Assembly: GCA_018827205.1 (NCBI GenBank)
Contig: JAHJXZ010000149.1
Span: 1 to 34,221, forward strand
Reading direction: 5' to 3'
DNA from: Gammaproteobacteria bacterium
GTDB taxonomy: Bacteria; Pseudomonadota; Gammaproteobacteria; Pseudomonadales; Pseudomonadaceae
Length of the DNA stretch: 34,221 nt
Position numbers and translations under genes: made by a program. Below the pieces are notes generated by a model, which saw nothing but the letters and a program-made list of their open reading frames with translations, did no database searches and was not told the origin of the DNA. Below, in pieces: positions 26,619 through 34,221 of this stretch (positions within the stretch are counted from its first letter, which is position 1; every line of letters starts with the position of its first letter).

Positions 26619-27992
26619 CTAGTCGTTTGTTTTTTCAATGATCATTTCGATCATACTTAAATTTTCTGATATTAGATTAGGGCATTCTTTAGCTTCAATA
26701 TTCAGGCGTAACAATGGTTCTGTATTCGATGCGCGCAAGCTCATGCGCCACTCAGCAAACTCCAGGCTGATACCATCAATGGTATCCACGCGAGGATTTT
26801 GTGATGCGTAGTGTTCACGTACGGCCTGAATCACTTCGGCGCTGTTTTTCACGGTGTAATTGATTTCGCCACTGCAGGGGTAAGCAGCCATACGCTCGCC
26901 GACTAACGCTGAGAGTTTTTCCCCCTGGCGGCTCATCAACTCGGCTACCAACAGCCAGGGAATCATGCCGCTGTCGCAGTAAGCAAAGTCGCGGAAGTAG
27001 TGGTGGGCACTCATTTCCCCACCATAAATAGCGTTTTCTTTGCGCATACGCTCTTTGATAAACGCATGGCCGGTCTTGCTTTGTATCGCGTGGCCGGCAT
27101 TGCGCACGCAAATATCAATGGTGTTCCAGGTTAAACGGGGGTCGTGGATGATCTTAGCGCCGGGCTCTTTCTTGAGAAACGCTTCAGCGAGTAAGCCGAC
27201 GATGTAATAGCCCTCAATAAACTCACCGCGCTCATCGAACAGAAAGCAGCGATCAAAGTCACCGTCCCAGGCAATCCCCATGTCCGCGCCATGGGCTTTT
27301 ACAGCGTCTGCCGTAGCTGCTCGGTTGGCCAACAAAATAGGGTTGGGAATGCCGTTGGGGAAGGTGCCGTCGGCGTTGTGATGCACCTTTATAAAGCTCA
27401 CCTGAGCGCCCATTGCCTGGAAGCGGGCCTCCAGCGCATCAATCACATGCCCGGCTGCGCCATTGCCTGCGTTAACCACCAGTTTCATGGGGCGGAGCGC
27501 CTTCACATTTACGTAGCCCAACAGGTGCTCAATATAGGCATTCAGGCAGCTCTGCTCGCTGAGTTGACCTACACGCGCGGCGGGCGCGAAGCAATTAGCC
27601 TCGGCCAGCTGCCGAATATCGTTCAGGCCTGTGTCGCCACTGATAGGCACCGCACCACGGCGAACAAGTTTCATCCCGTTGAAGTCGATGGGGTTGTGGC
27701 TTGCAGTGACCTCAATGCCACCGTCCACATCCAGGTGGAACGCGGCGAAATACACCTCTTCCGTACCAGTCATACCGAGGTCGACTACATCGCAACCGCT
27801 GTCCATCAGCCCGTTGGCCAGCGCGCGCTTCAACCCGGCGGTCGAGAGGCGCATATCGCCTCCGATGACAACGCGCCGTGCTTGGAGAAACTGTGCATAG
27901 GCACGGCCAATGCGGTAAGCAATGTCCTCATTGAGCTCGGCACCTAATTGCCCGCGGATGTCATAAGCCTTGAAACAGGTAAGCGATGTCAT
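26619..27992 (-). CDS. manB: phosphomannomutase (ManB/CpsG type)
   Basis: A 457-residue alpha-D-phosphohexomutase. The phosphoserine loop [11 protein letters not shown] (Ser98) and the metal loop DGDFDR (243-248) are intact, as are [13 protein letters not shown] (sugar-binding GEMSAHH) and the phosphate-binding [12 protein letters not shown] near the C terminus. The length and GEMSAHHYF point to the CpsG/ManB group, interconverting Man-6-P and Man-1-P for GDP-mannose; phosphoglucomutase activity is possible. The partner GDP-mannose pyrophosphorylase (manC) is not in the window. Starts at ATG with GGA upstream; 49 bases separate it from wzx and 78 from wzz. GC content is higher than in wzx. 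Confidence 0.92.
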   Translation of the reverse strand: MTSLTCFKAYDIRGQLGAELNEDIAYRIGRAYAQFLQARRVVIGGDMRLSTAGLKRALANGLMDSGCDVVDLGMTGTEEVYFAAFHLDVDGGIEVTASHNPIDFNGMKLVRRGAVPISGDTGLNDIRQLAEANCFAPAARVGQLSEQSCLNAYIEHLLGYVNVKALRPMKLVVNAGNGAAGHVIDALEARFQAMGAQVSFIKVHHNADGTFPNGIPNPILLANRAATADAVKAHGADMGIAWDGDFDRCFLFDERGEFIEGYYIVGLLAEAFLKKEPGAKIIHDPRLTWNTIDICVRNAGHAIQSKTGHAFIKERMRKENAIYGGEMSAHHYFRDFAYCDSGMIPWLLVAELMSRQGEKLSALVGERMAAYPCSGEINYTVKNSAEVIQAVREHYASQNPRVDTIDGISLEFAEWRMSLRASNTEPLLRLNIEAKECPNLISENLSMIEMIIEKTND

Positions 27993-28070
27993 GCAGTGAT
28001 TCCATTTACAAACACAGCGCGCGGGATGCGCACGCTGCCAAATAGTCGTGTGGGGCTGAGCGGTTTTGCG

Positions 28071-29348
28071 TTACTCAGGCCGGGGACGCTGGCGTACCAG
28101 CGCGCGAATCAGCGCGATAAACACACCGAGCATGCCGCCCAGCACAATACCGACCGCAACAATCAGCATTTTCTTCGGCTTGATCGGCTTGAGCGGTTGG
28201 ATTGCCGGCTGGTCAATACGCACCAGGTTCAGCTCGCTTAACTGTAGGTTGATACTTTTCAAGCGAGCGGCTTCTTCGCGCATTTCAGCCAGTTTGGCGA
28301 GGAAGAGGTCTTCGTTTTGGCGACTGTTAATCAGCTCGATCTGACGGTTGTTTTCGAGCATTTGCAGCTTGTTCTGAATCTTGGCGATTTGCGGCTCGGT
28401 GTGGTCATCTGACCGACGCTTTAGCAGGGCGTCACGCTCTGCTTCCAATGCATCGCTGCCCATAAAGTGCAATGGGAACTGCTGGCTAATGACCTCGGTA
28501 CGGAAGACGTTGCCCTGCCCTGCCCCGGCACTGTCACCCATAGAGGTGGGGTTAGTGGGTTTAGTGATACCCAATGCCCGAGCAATGCCAATGGCTTCGT
28601 TCAGTTGAGTGATGCGGTTGAGCCTGCGGGTACGCAACTCCACGCGTAATGCCTTGAGTTCGTCCTGCAGGATGGCGCGCTGCAGTGCGTCTTCTTCACC
28701 CAGCTTGGCGATACGTGTTTCTTTTTTTGCTTCATAACTGGCGCGCGCAGCGCTCATTTGCCGTTCGATTTTATTCAGACGGTTCTGGATAACCCCTTCC
28801 ATATCCAGGGCGACGCGCTGGCGTTCATCGATGATGGCCTGTTTAACAATGCCGTTGAGGATGGCTACACCATCGATTGTGTCCGGGTATTGAAGGCGCA
28901 GACCAACGAAAGGCGAGAGGTTGTCTGTTTTCTTTGGGTCTGGCTGTATGAGCGTGAATCTCTCAGCATTAAAGTCTTCGAAAGCTTGTTCTAGACTTCT
29001 TCCAGCGCTCTGCAACGGCGAAAATAATTCACGATTACTCTGAAAAAACTGAGAGCGCGTACCATAAGAGTCGAGTGCAGCCCCCACACGACTCAGTGCC
29101 TCTTCTGGAGTCAGGCTGTAAACGCCCGTGCTGTTGAGTTCATCAAGGTCTTTGAGGGGCGCGGGGCGCAACATGCTTTGAACTTGGTACGTAGGAGTGA
29201 CATTGAATGCATACCCTCCGGCACAGAGCGCTACCACGCAGGTGATGGCGACGATCAAGTACTTTTGTGCCCAAAGGCTCTGAAAAAGGGCAAGCAGGTC
29301 GATTTCGTCCGCTTTGTCGTCACGAGGTGGTTGGGCGTTCTGGTACAC
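28071..29348 (-). CDS. wzz: O-antigen chain length regulator Wzz
   Basis: A 425-residue polysaccharide co-polymerase. The N-terminal cytoplasmic tail DEIDLLALFQSLWAQKYLIV leads into membrane helix 1 (about 28-48). A long coiled-coil-rich periplasmic domain follows, and a second helix (MLIVAVGIVLGGMLGVFIAL) preceded by the Pro-rich QPLKPIKPKK ends the protein. The length is near the longer Pseudomonas Wzz2 type rather than the roughly 350-residue Wzz1. I chose a GTG start with GGAG five bases upstream, giving VYQNAQPPRDDKADE; ATGs 63-69 bases further upstream keep the frame open but lack a good ribosome binding site. First gene of the polysaccharide operon, modulating Wzy product length. Confidence 0.9.
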   Translation of the reverse strand: MYQNAQPPRDDKADEIDLLALFQSLWAQKYLIVAITCVVALCAGGYAFNVTPTYQVQSMLRPAPLKDLDELNSTGVYSLTPEEALSRVGAALDSYGTRSQFFQSNRELFSPLQSAGRSLEQAFEDFNAERFTLIQPDPKKTDNLSPFVGLRLQYPDTIDGVAILNGIVKQAIIDERQRVALDMEGVIQNRLNKIERQMSAARASYEAKKETRIAKLGEEDALQRAILQDELKALRVELRTRRLNRITQLNEAIGIARALGITKPTNPTSMGDSAGAGQGNVFRTEVISQQFPLHFMGSDALEAERDALLKRRSDDHTEPQIAKIQNKLQMLENNRQIELINSRQNEDLFLAKLAEMREEAARLKSINLQLSELNLVRIDQPAIQPLKPIKPKKMLIVAVGIVLGGMLGVFIALIRALVRQRPRPE

Positions 29349-29506
29349 GGTGGCTCCATACTCAGTTGATGCTACGTAGGTGTTCAGCCGCGGCGACGTG
29401 CTCTGGCGCATTGGCATATTGCCCGGCAGAGCGGGCCAGGCAGGCACCGCCACCACCGCTAGGTCGGACTCACAGCAACTGCTGCGGGTCACGACCTTCT
29501 GTCTAT

Positions 29507-30967
29507 CTATGGGTGCGTGCCGGGAATCTCCAGTTGCAACCGCCGCCCGGTGTGTTGGTAAAGCGATTGCAGCTCGCGTGCCAAACTGGCTTTGGCTTCT
29601 GTATCGCCATGCACGATGCGTATGTGCGAAGGCCACTTGCGCATGCCTTTTACAAAGGCGAGCAAACCGCGCTGATCTGCATGGGCGGAATAGCCACCCA
29701 GCGTATGGACCAACGCTTTGATGCCGTAACGCTGCCCGTCGATATCCACGTAACCGCCCGAAGGGCCGTGACGCTGGATTGCAGCACCAATCGTGCCTTT
29801 AGCTTGGTAACCGACGAACAGCACGTTGTGCCGGCGGTCGTCTAGCATGGCTTTTAAGTAGTTGAGAATGCGTCCGCTGGAGCACATGCCATTACCCGCA
29901 ATGACAATGGCGGGTTGGGCGGTGCTCACCAACCGGTTGACCATTGCTTGGTGCGCGCTATGGCTGTCCACGGTGAGCAGGTTGTCGAACGACAATGGCT
30001 TTCGACCGGTTTTTAAACGCGCCAGCGCTTCGGCATCCCAGAAGGGCTCAAGTTCCCGATAGACCTGGGTAAAACGGCTGGCCAGCGGCGAATCGAGAAT
30101 AATTGGCAGGTTGTTCCAGTCAACCTGCCGATCTCGGCCTTTGGCGGCGGCACGGGCCCCGCCTTCACCGGTTTTTTTGCGGTGTAGGATGTCTTCCAAC
30201 TCATAGAGCAGCTCTTGGGTTCGGCCAATGCTAAAGGCCGGTATGAGGACAGTCCCGTGATCGGCTAAAGCCTGCTCGAGTACCTGCTCCAGTCGCGCGC
30301 GACGGTTACGTCGGCTCTCATGCAGACGGTCGCCATACGTACTTTCAATAACCAGGACGTCAGCTTTATAGGGCGCTTTGGGCGCTGGCAGGATGGGCGC
30401 ATGCGGGGCGCCCAGGTCGCCCGAAAACACGATGCGTTGACGTTGCCCGGTGGAGCGCTGCGTTAAATCAACTTCAACGTAAGCCGAGCCGAGAATATGC
30501 CCTGCACGCTGTAACCGAATGCGGCACAGCGAGAGCTCATCATCACGCAAGGTAAACCAGGTGTTGTAAGGCAGCGCAATGATGCGTTGCTGGATAAGGC
30601 TCAGGTAGCGTTCGACTGCATTTTGATCCCGGCTGACGCCGAGTTTGAACGCATCTTCCAACACGATGGGTAGCAGCTTTGCTGATGGCTCACTGCAAAG
30701 AATGGGGCCATCAAAACCTGCGGCCAGCAGGTAAGGGATGCGCCCTACATGATCGATATGCACGTGAGTAGCGACTAGCGCCAAGATGCCGGCCAGCGGG
30801 AAGTCAATCGTCTGGCAACCTTGGTCGGCCGCTCGCGAGCACGAGGCCTCGCTACCTTGGAATACACCACAGTCGATTAGCAGGCTCTGCTGCTCATTAA
30901 TGACGAGCTGATGGCATGACCCTGTTACGCCGTCGACGGCGCCATGGTGAAGGATGTGGGGATACAC
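29507..30967 (-). CDS. MBL-fold beta-CASP metallohydrolase
   Basis: A 486-residue metallo-beta-lactamase with an inserted beta-CASP domain, the arrangement of RNA-processing nucleases (CPSF73/RNase J-related, YsgA-type). Zinc motif HVHIDH lies at residues 68-73; RAGHILGSAYVEVD, VFSGDLGAPHAPI and VIESTYGDRLH follow; the beta-CASP motifs include IPAFSIGRTQELLYEL and GNGMCSSGRILNYL; the C-terminal GGYSAHADQRGLL is conserved. Probable Zn-dependent RNA endo/exonuclease, or another phosphoesterase. A GTG start (VYPHILHHGAVDGVTGSCHQ) with AGG six bases upstream matches family N termini; the open frame extends 37 codons upstream without homology. Lies between ihfB and wzz, transcribed the same way. 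Confidence 0.85.
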   Translation of the reverse strand: MYPHILHHGAVDGVTGSCHQLVINEQQSLLIDCGVFQGSEASCSRAADQGCQTIDFPLAGILALVATHVHIDHVGRIPYLLAAGFDGPILCSEPSAKLLPIVLEDAFKLGVSRDQNAVERYLSLIQQRIIALPYNTWFTLRDDELSLCRIRLQRAGHILGSAYVEVDLTQRSTGQRQRIVFSGDLGAPHAPILPAPKAPYKADVLVIESTYGDRLHESRRNRRARLEQVLEQALADHGTVLIPAFSIGRTQELLYELEDILHRKKTGEGGARAAAKGRDRQVDWNNLPIILDSPLASRFTQVYRELEPFWDAEALARLKTGRKPLSFDNLLTVDSHSAHQAMVNRLVSTAQPAIVIAGNGMCSSGRILNYLKAMLDDRRHNVLFVGYQAKGTIGAAIQRHGPSGGYVDIDGQRYGIKALVHTLGGYSAHADQRGLLAFVKGMRKWPSHIRIVHGDTEAKASLARELQSLYQHTGRRLQLEIPGTHP

Positions 30968-31291
30968 GATGAGCCTGCTAATCCAAGCACGCCACCCTAG
31001 GTAGGTTGAGTGGGGCGTCCATTGCGCGAAGCGGTGCCGAGGCGGCTTTGAATCCAGCCAGGAAGAGATCAGCACCATTTTAGGTGGCTAGCATTCTAAT
31101 GGCTTTTTCGCATCGGGGAAACCGACAATGCTGTCAGGTTTCAAGGGAAATCGAGCATGTTTAACGTGAGAACGATCACGTAATGAAACACTCAAGCCCG
31201 ACCTAGCCGGCTTGAAATCTCTGCAAACATAGATGGACTGAAACTCAAAAGCGACAGCCGAACAAGGTTGGTAGCAGACGAGCTAAAGGTG
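30968..31291. other. gap between ihfB and the MBL gene, no feature found
   Basis: A 324-base stretch downstream of ihfB. I see no gene, REP or hairpin with a T-run. In many pseudomonads a small lapA-type membrane protein gene follows ihfB; nothing resembling it is readable here. Confidence 0.5.
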
Positions 31292-31576
31292 CTACTCGTC
31301 CTCATTCACCCGATCACGTAACTCTTTGCCCGGTTTGAAATGAGGCACGAATTTGCCGTCCAAGGTAACGGACTGACCGGTTTTCGGGTTACGGCCAACG
31401 CGAGGCGCACGATAATGCAGGGAGAAGCTACCAAAGCCACGGATCTCGATGCGGTCACCGGTGGCTAGCGCCTGCGACATTTGTTCGAGCATGGTTTTGA
31501 TGGCCAACTCGACATCCTTGTTGGAAAGCTGCCCTTGATGGGTAACGATCCTCTCGATCAACTCCGACTTGGTCAT
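31292..31576 (-). CDS. ihfB: integration host factor subunit beta
   Basis: A 94-residue HU/IHF-family DNA-bending protein. [20 protein letters not shown], the DNA-binding arm [20 protein letters not shown] followed by NPKTGQSV, and [15 protein letters not shown] are characteristic of IHF-beta. It pairs with IhfA to bend DNA at specific sites in replication, recombination and transcription. ATG with AGAAGGG upstream. Its location downstream of rpsA and upstream of wzz is the conserved Pseudomonas arrangement that frames the O-antigen locus; here an extra 1.3 kb with a transposase and REPINs separates it from rpsA. Confidence 0.97.
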   Translation of the reverse strand: MTKSELIERIVTHQGQLSNKDVELAIKTMLEQMSQALATGDRIEIRGFGSFSLHYRAPRVGRNPKTGQSVTLDGKFVPHFKPGKELRDRVNEDE

Positions 31577-31796
31577 GGTTTTCCCTTCTATTTCAAGCGG
31601 CTAGATCACTCGATAGAACGGTTTTAGCATGCTGATCAGCTTTTGAACAGCCTAAAAAACATTACGCTTGCAATTTGTGGCGCAGATGGCATGGACGTGG
31701 TTTTCTTCACGTAAGCCATTGTCTGAAATAGTTGTTTAGGCGAGCGTCCGTTGGAAATTGCAGAATCGGATTAAAGGAAGCCTGAGGTGATACCCC

Positions 31797-31883
31797 GAAG
31801 GAGTACCGCTCCGGCGCAAAGCTTTTGGTCTTGCCTACAATACCGCTGCATGGCCGCCATTCGCCGCGGGGCGCGGCTCCTAC
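31797..31883. repeat. REPIN, tandem unit 1 (diverged left arm)
   Basis: 87 bp. The left arm is altered (GAAGGAGTACCGCTCCGGCG); the right arm is intact (ATTCGCCGCGGGGCGCGGCT, then CCTAC). First of the units spaced 109 bp apart upstream of ihfB. Confidence 0.8.
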
Positions 31884-31905
31884 AGGGTAGGGTGTGCGCC
31901 GCAAA

Positions 31906-31992
31906 GTAGGAGCGTCGCCCCGGCGCGAAGCTTTTGGTCTTGCCTACAATACCGCTGCATGGCCGCTATTCGCCGCGGGGCGCGGCTCCTAC
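31906..31992. repeat. REPIN, tandem unit 2 (intact)
   Basis: 87 bp. Left arm GTAGGAGCGTCGCCCCGGCG, then CGAAGCTTTT; right arm ATTCGCCGCGGGGCGCGGCT, then CCTAC. It starts exactly 109 bp after unit 1, and the 22-base spacers between units are also similar. Confidence 0.9.
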
Positions 31993-32014
31993 AAGGTAGC
32001 GTGCGTGCCGCAGA

Positions 32015-32101
32015 GTAGGAGCGTCGCCCCGGCGCGAAGCTTTTTGGGCGGTCTGCAATACAGCTAGATGGCCGCTATTCGCCGCGGGGCGCGGCTCCTA
32101 C
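32015..32101. repeat. REPIN, tandem unit 3 (intact)
   Basis: 87 bp with arms as in unit 2 and a diverged loop (CTAGATGG in place of CTGCATGG). It starts 109 bp after unit 2. Confidence 0.9.
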
Positions 32102-32123
32102 AGGGTAGTGTGTGCGCCGCAGA

Positions 32124-32152
32124 GTAGGAGCGTCGCCCCGGCGCGAAGCTTT
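32124..32152 (+). repeat. single REP (left half), tandem unit 4, upstream flank of the transposase gene
   Basis: GTAGGAGCGTCGCCCCGGCG, then CGAAGCTTT, starting 109 bp after unit 3. The matching right half is missing here and instead appears after the transposase gene at 32671-32718. Confidence 0.88.
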
Positions 32153-32208
32153 ATCTTCACGCCCACCACCGCACTGTATTGATAAAACACTGCAAGGAAC
32201 GGACTCCG

Positions 32209-32652
32209 ATGACAGATAAGCAATATGCAGCACACAGGCTTCGCAAGGGTCGCTGGTCCAGCACGGGGCAAATTTACATGGTGACTACTGTCACTAAAGA
32301 CCGACACCCCGCCTTTGCCGACTTCTCGACTGCCAGGATGCTAATTCAAACGATTCGTAGAGACGCGCTTTTGGGTTCTCACAGCACCTTGTGCTATGTG
32401 GTGATGCCCGACCACCTGCATTGGCTTCTGCAACTCCAGGATGAATCGCTGTCGCGACTGGTTGGTAGGATCAAATCTCTGTCAGCCAAACGCTTGGGAC
32501 GACCTTTATGGCAAAGAGGTTTTTATGACCACGCCCTGCGCCAAGAAGAAGATATACAAGACTTAGCGCGTTATATCGTGGCGAACCCGTTACGAGCCGG
32601 CCTGGTAAGTCGTATAGGAGATTATCCGCACTGGGATGCTGTGTGGTTATGA
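32209..32652 (+). CDS. REP-associated tyrosine transposase (RAYT)
   Basis: A 147-residue member of the IS200-like Y1 transposase superfamily. The HUH-type metal motif is HLH at residues 69-71 in VVMPDHLHWLLQL; YMVTTVTKDRHP forms strand 1. The tyrosine nucleophile is probably Tyr122 in RYIVANPLRAGLV (Tyr106 in RGFYDHALR is the alternative). RAYTs are single-copy domesticated-like enzymes that recognise and mobilise REP sequences in trans. REPs lie directly on both sides, in inverse orientation, supporting the assignment. The ATG after AAGGAACGGACTCCG is chosen; ten more codons upstream stay open. It is the only + strand gene in the right half and interrupts the ihfB-rpsA spacing. Confidence 0.92.
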   Translation: MTDKQYAAHRLRKGRWSSTGQIYMVTTVTKDRHPAFADFSTARMLIQTIRRDALLGSHSTLCYVVMPDHLHWLLQLQDESLSRLVGRIKSLSAKRLGRPLWQRGFYDHALRQEEDIQDLARYIVANPLRAGLVSRIGDYPHWDAVWL

Positions 32653-32670
32653 GGGCACCCGATGACAGCC

Positions 32671-32718
32671 TATGAGACTGCGGTACGGCCACCATTCGTC
32701 GCGGGGCGCGACTCCTAC
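32671..32718 (-). repeat. single REP (right half), downstream flank of the transposase gene
   Basis: Matches the right half of the REPIN at 32742-32828: GAGACTG, ACGGCCACCATTCG, then GCGGGGCGCGACTCCTAC. It is inverse to the REP half at 32124. Confidence 0.8.
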
Positions 32719-32741
32719 AAAAGCGCGAAGACACCGCGCCC

Positions 32742-32828
32742 GTAGGAGCGCCGCCCCGGTGCGAAGGTTTGTGGACGACCTGTGAGACTGGGTAACGGCC
32801 ACCATTCGCCGCGGGTCGCGGCTCCTAC
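32742..32828. repeat. REPIN (intact)
   Basis: 87 bp: left arm GTAGGAGCGCCGCCCCGGTG, right arm GCCGCGGGTCGCGGCTCCTA then C. The bases after it (AGAGTAGTGTGTGCCCAGC) resemble the 22-base spacers of the tandem array on the other side of the transposase, suggesting it was once a further unit of the same array. Confidence 0.85.
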
Positions 32829-32865
32829 AGAGTAGTGTGTGCCCAGCACGACAAATCACAGGCAC

Positions 32866-32894
32866 AAAAAAGGGCGACCGAAGTCGCCCTTTTT
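32866..32894 (-). terminator. rho-independent terminator of rpsA
   Basis: AGGGCGACCGAAGTCGCCCT forms an 8-bp GC-rich stem (AGGGCGAC/GTCGCCCT) with a CGAA loop (TTCG in the minus-strand RNA), flanked by A-runs and T-runs on both sides. It lies 15 bases after the rpsA stop and could act in both directions. Confidence 0.9.
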
Positions 32895-32909
32895 CTGGAT
32901 TACCCGAAC

Positions 32910-34221
32910 TTAGTTCTGGTTTTCCATCTGAGCACGGATCAGATCACCAATGGTGGTCGGGCCGGTGCTTTCAGTGCTATCAGCCTTGCTGCGCAGGGTC
33001 TGGATAGCTTCTTTCTCGTCTTCTACGTCCTTCGACTTGATCGACAGGCTGATTACGCGGCTCTTGCGGTCAACGCTGATGATCTTGGCTTCGACTTCTT
33101 CGCCTTCTTTCAGAACGTTGCGCGCGTCTTCAACGCGGTCACGGCTGATTTCGGAGGCTTTCAGAGTGGCTTCGATGCCGTCGGCCAGGGTGATTACAGC
33201 GCCCTTGGCGTCAACTTCTTTCACAGTACCGCGAACGATAGTGCCTTTGTCGTTGACTGCAACGTAGTCGGAGAACGGATCTTCTTCCAGTTGCTTGATG
33301 CCCAGGGAGATGCGCTCGCGCTCTGGGTCGACCGACAGGATGACGGTTTCCAGCTCGTCGCCCTTCTTGAAACGACGTACGGCTTCTTCGCCCACTTCGT
33401 TCCAGGAGATGTCGGACAGGTGAACCAGGCCGTCGATGCCGCCGTCCAGACCAATGAAGATACCGAAATCGGTGATCGACTTGATGGTGCCGGAGATCTT
33501 GTCACCCTTGTTGAACTGGCCGGAGAAGTCTTCCCATGGGTTGGTTTTGCACTGCTTGATACCCAGGGAGATACGACGACGCTCTTCGTCGATGTCCAGA
33601 ACCATGACTTCCACTTCGTCGCCAACCTGAACGACTTTCGACGGGTGGATGTTCTTGTTGGTCCAGTCCATTTCGGAAACGTGTACCAGGCCTTCCACAC
33701 CCTCTTCCAGCTCTGCGAAGCAGCCGTAGTCGGTCAGGTTGGTAACACGCGCCATGACGCGGGTGCTTTCCGGGTAACGTGCCTTGATAGCAACCCATGG
33801 GTCTTCGCCCAGTTGCTTCAGGCCCAGGGAGACACGGTTACGCTCGCGATCGTACTTCAGTACCTTGACATCGATCTCGTCGCCAACGTTGACGATCTCG
33901 GACGGGTGCTTGATACGCTTCCAGGCCATGTCGGTGATGTGCAGCAGGCCGTCGACGCCACCCAGGTCCACGAACGCGCCGTAGTCGGTGAGGTTCTTGA
34001 CGATACCTTTGACCTGCTGGCCTTCCTGCAGGGATTCCAGCAGGGCTTCGCGCTCTGCGGAGTTCTCGGCTTCCAGCACGCTGCGACGGGAAACGACAAC
34101 GATGTTGCGCTTCTGGTCCAGCTTGATGACTTTGAATTCGAGCTCTTTGCCTTCCAGGTGGGTGGTATCACGCACCGGACGGACATCGACCAAGGAACCT
34201 GGGAGGAACGCACGGATGCCG
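32910..34221 (-). CDS. rpsA: 30S ribosomal protein S1, 3' part (5' end outside the window)
   Basis: The last 437 or so codons of rpsA; the frame continues through the window edge (the residues before LVDVRPVRD read GIRAFLPGS, typical of S1). Four complete S1 RNA-binding repeats are visible, each with the GxVxxxxDFGxF/DYGxF core and joining sequences [13 protein letters not shown] and EEDPFSDY, preceded by the end of a fifth repeat. S1 binds mRNA leaders and is essential for translation initiation in Gram-negative bacteria. The full protein is normally about 560 residues. The stop is followed by a strong terminator. Confidence 0.97.
   Translation of the reverse strand, partial: GIRAFLPGSLVDVRPVRDTTHLEGKELEFKVIKLDQKRNIVVVSRRSVLEAENSAEREALLESLQEGQQVKGIVKNLTDYGAFVDLGGVDGLLHITDMAWKRIKHPSEIVNVGDEIDVKVLKYDRERNRVSLGLKQLGEDPWVAIKARYPESTRVMARVTNLTDYGCFAELEEGVEGLVHVSEMDWTNKNIHPSKVVQVGDEVEVMVLDIDEERRRISLGIKQCKTNPWEDFSGQFNKGDKISGTIKSITDFGIFIGLDGGIDGLVHLSDISWNEVGEEAVRRFKKGDELETVILSVDPERERISLGIKQLEEDPFSDYVAVNDKGTIVRGTVKEVDAKGAVITLADGIEATLKASEISRDRVEDARNVLKEGEEVEAKIISVDRKSRVISLSIKSKDVEDEKEAIQTLRSKADSTESTGPTTIGDLIRAQMENQN

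Larger units (their letters stand above)
32124..32718 (+). mobile_element. REP-bounded RAYT element
   Basis: A 595-bp unit: left REP half (32124-32152), RAYT gene (32209-32652), right REP half in inverse orientation (about 32671-32718, ending GGGGCGCGACTCCTAC). The right half also keeps the loop-side sequence (GAGACTG...TACGGCCACCATTCG) found in the complete REPIN that follows. The element therefore looks like a REPIN whose loop holds the transposase gene. The boundaries are my reading of repeat similarity; there is no visible target duplication. Confidence 0.6.

Noticed and set aside
29349..29506. JUMPstart/ops-like element upstream of wzz
   Set aside because: A GGCGGTGCCTG sequence on the minus strand resembles the ops core only partly, and the rest of the JUMPstart consensus is absent.
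29349..29636. N-terminal extension of wzz up to 96 codons upstream
   Set aside because: The extra sequence is not Wzz-like, overlaps the end of the MBL gene and lacks a good ribosome binding site, whereas a GTG with GGAG lies just before the conserved DEIDL tail.
31797..32828. Regularly spaced repeats that might suggest a CRISPR array
   Set aside because: The repeat unit is 87 bp with inverted internal arms, the 22-base spacers are similar to each other rather than unique, and no cas gene is present. These are REPINs.
1..34221. tRNA, rRNA, prophage or integrase-type attachment sites
   Set aside because: No cloverleaf, rRNA segment, phage gene or integrase was recognised on either strand by reading.

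Overview
The window is chromosomal DNA of a Pseudomonas-type gammaproteobacterium. Evidence for this: the rpsA-ihfB-wzz gene order, a PqqF-type protease, high GC housekeeping genes, and many Pseudomonas-style REP/REPIN repeats (GTAGGAGC... / ...GCTCCTAC) with a matching REP-associated tyrosine transposase. I can support the genus but not the species.

Left part (1-8500) is ordinary GC-rich backbone. It holds a small periplasmic PepSY protein (+), then on the minus strand pqqF, a CaCA-type sodium/calcium antiporter, a small unknown protein, a CynX/NimT-type MFS transporter, a short-chain dehydrogenase and a DUF2784 membrane protein. Nearly every intergenic gap here carries one or two REPINs, and two sequence families of REP are present.

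Centre (about 8500-29350) is a Wzx/Wzy-dependent O-antigen (or equivalent surface polysaccharide) locus, all on the minus strand. In transcription order: wzz, phosphomannomutase, wzx, an HMGL-type aldolase with an extra C-terminal domain, a CMP-sugar synthetase-like cytidylyltransferase, a HAD phosphatase, a GT with HP/S-T motifs, an O-acetyltransferase, wzy, a GT2, a short gene remnant, a GT4, a DUF1972 GT4, rmlB-rmlA-rmlC-rmlD, galU, a WcaJ/WbaP initiating hexose-1-P transferase and a WaaL-like ligase. The stretch from about 16.9 to 26.6 kb is visibly AT-rich and uses several TTG starts, as expected for the exchanged, serotype-specific core. The flanking wzz/manB and rml/galU parts are GC-richer.

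A working model: GalU supplies UDP-glucose and the WcaJ-like enzyme primes undecaprenyl phosphate with Glc-1-P. RmlABCD supply dTDP-L-rhamnose, probably used by the DUF1972 enzyme and others. Wzx flips the unit, Wzy polymerises it, Wzz sets chain length and the WaaL-like protein ligates it. The most interesting part is the coupled set aldolase - cytidylyltransferase - HAD phosphatase - HP-motif transferase. It parallels the Kdo and sialic acid routes (aldol condensation, dephosphorylation, CMP activation, transfer) but has a DRE-TIM/HMGL aldolase in place of KdsA or NeuB. I infer that it makes and transfers an unusual CMP-activated ulosonic acid.

Right part (29500-34221) returns to backbone: a beta-CASP metallo-beta-lactamase protein, ihfB, and the 3' part of rpsA cut by the window edge. 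Between ihfB and rpsA lies a REP-associated tyrosine transposase. It sits inside an inverted pair of REPs and beside a tandem array of REPINs spaced exactly 109 bp apart.
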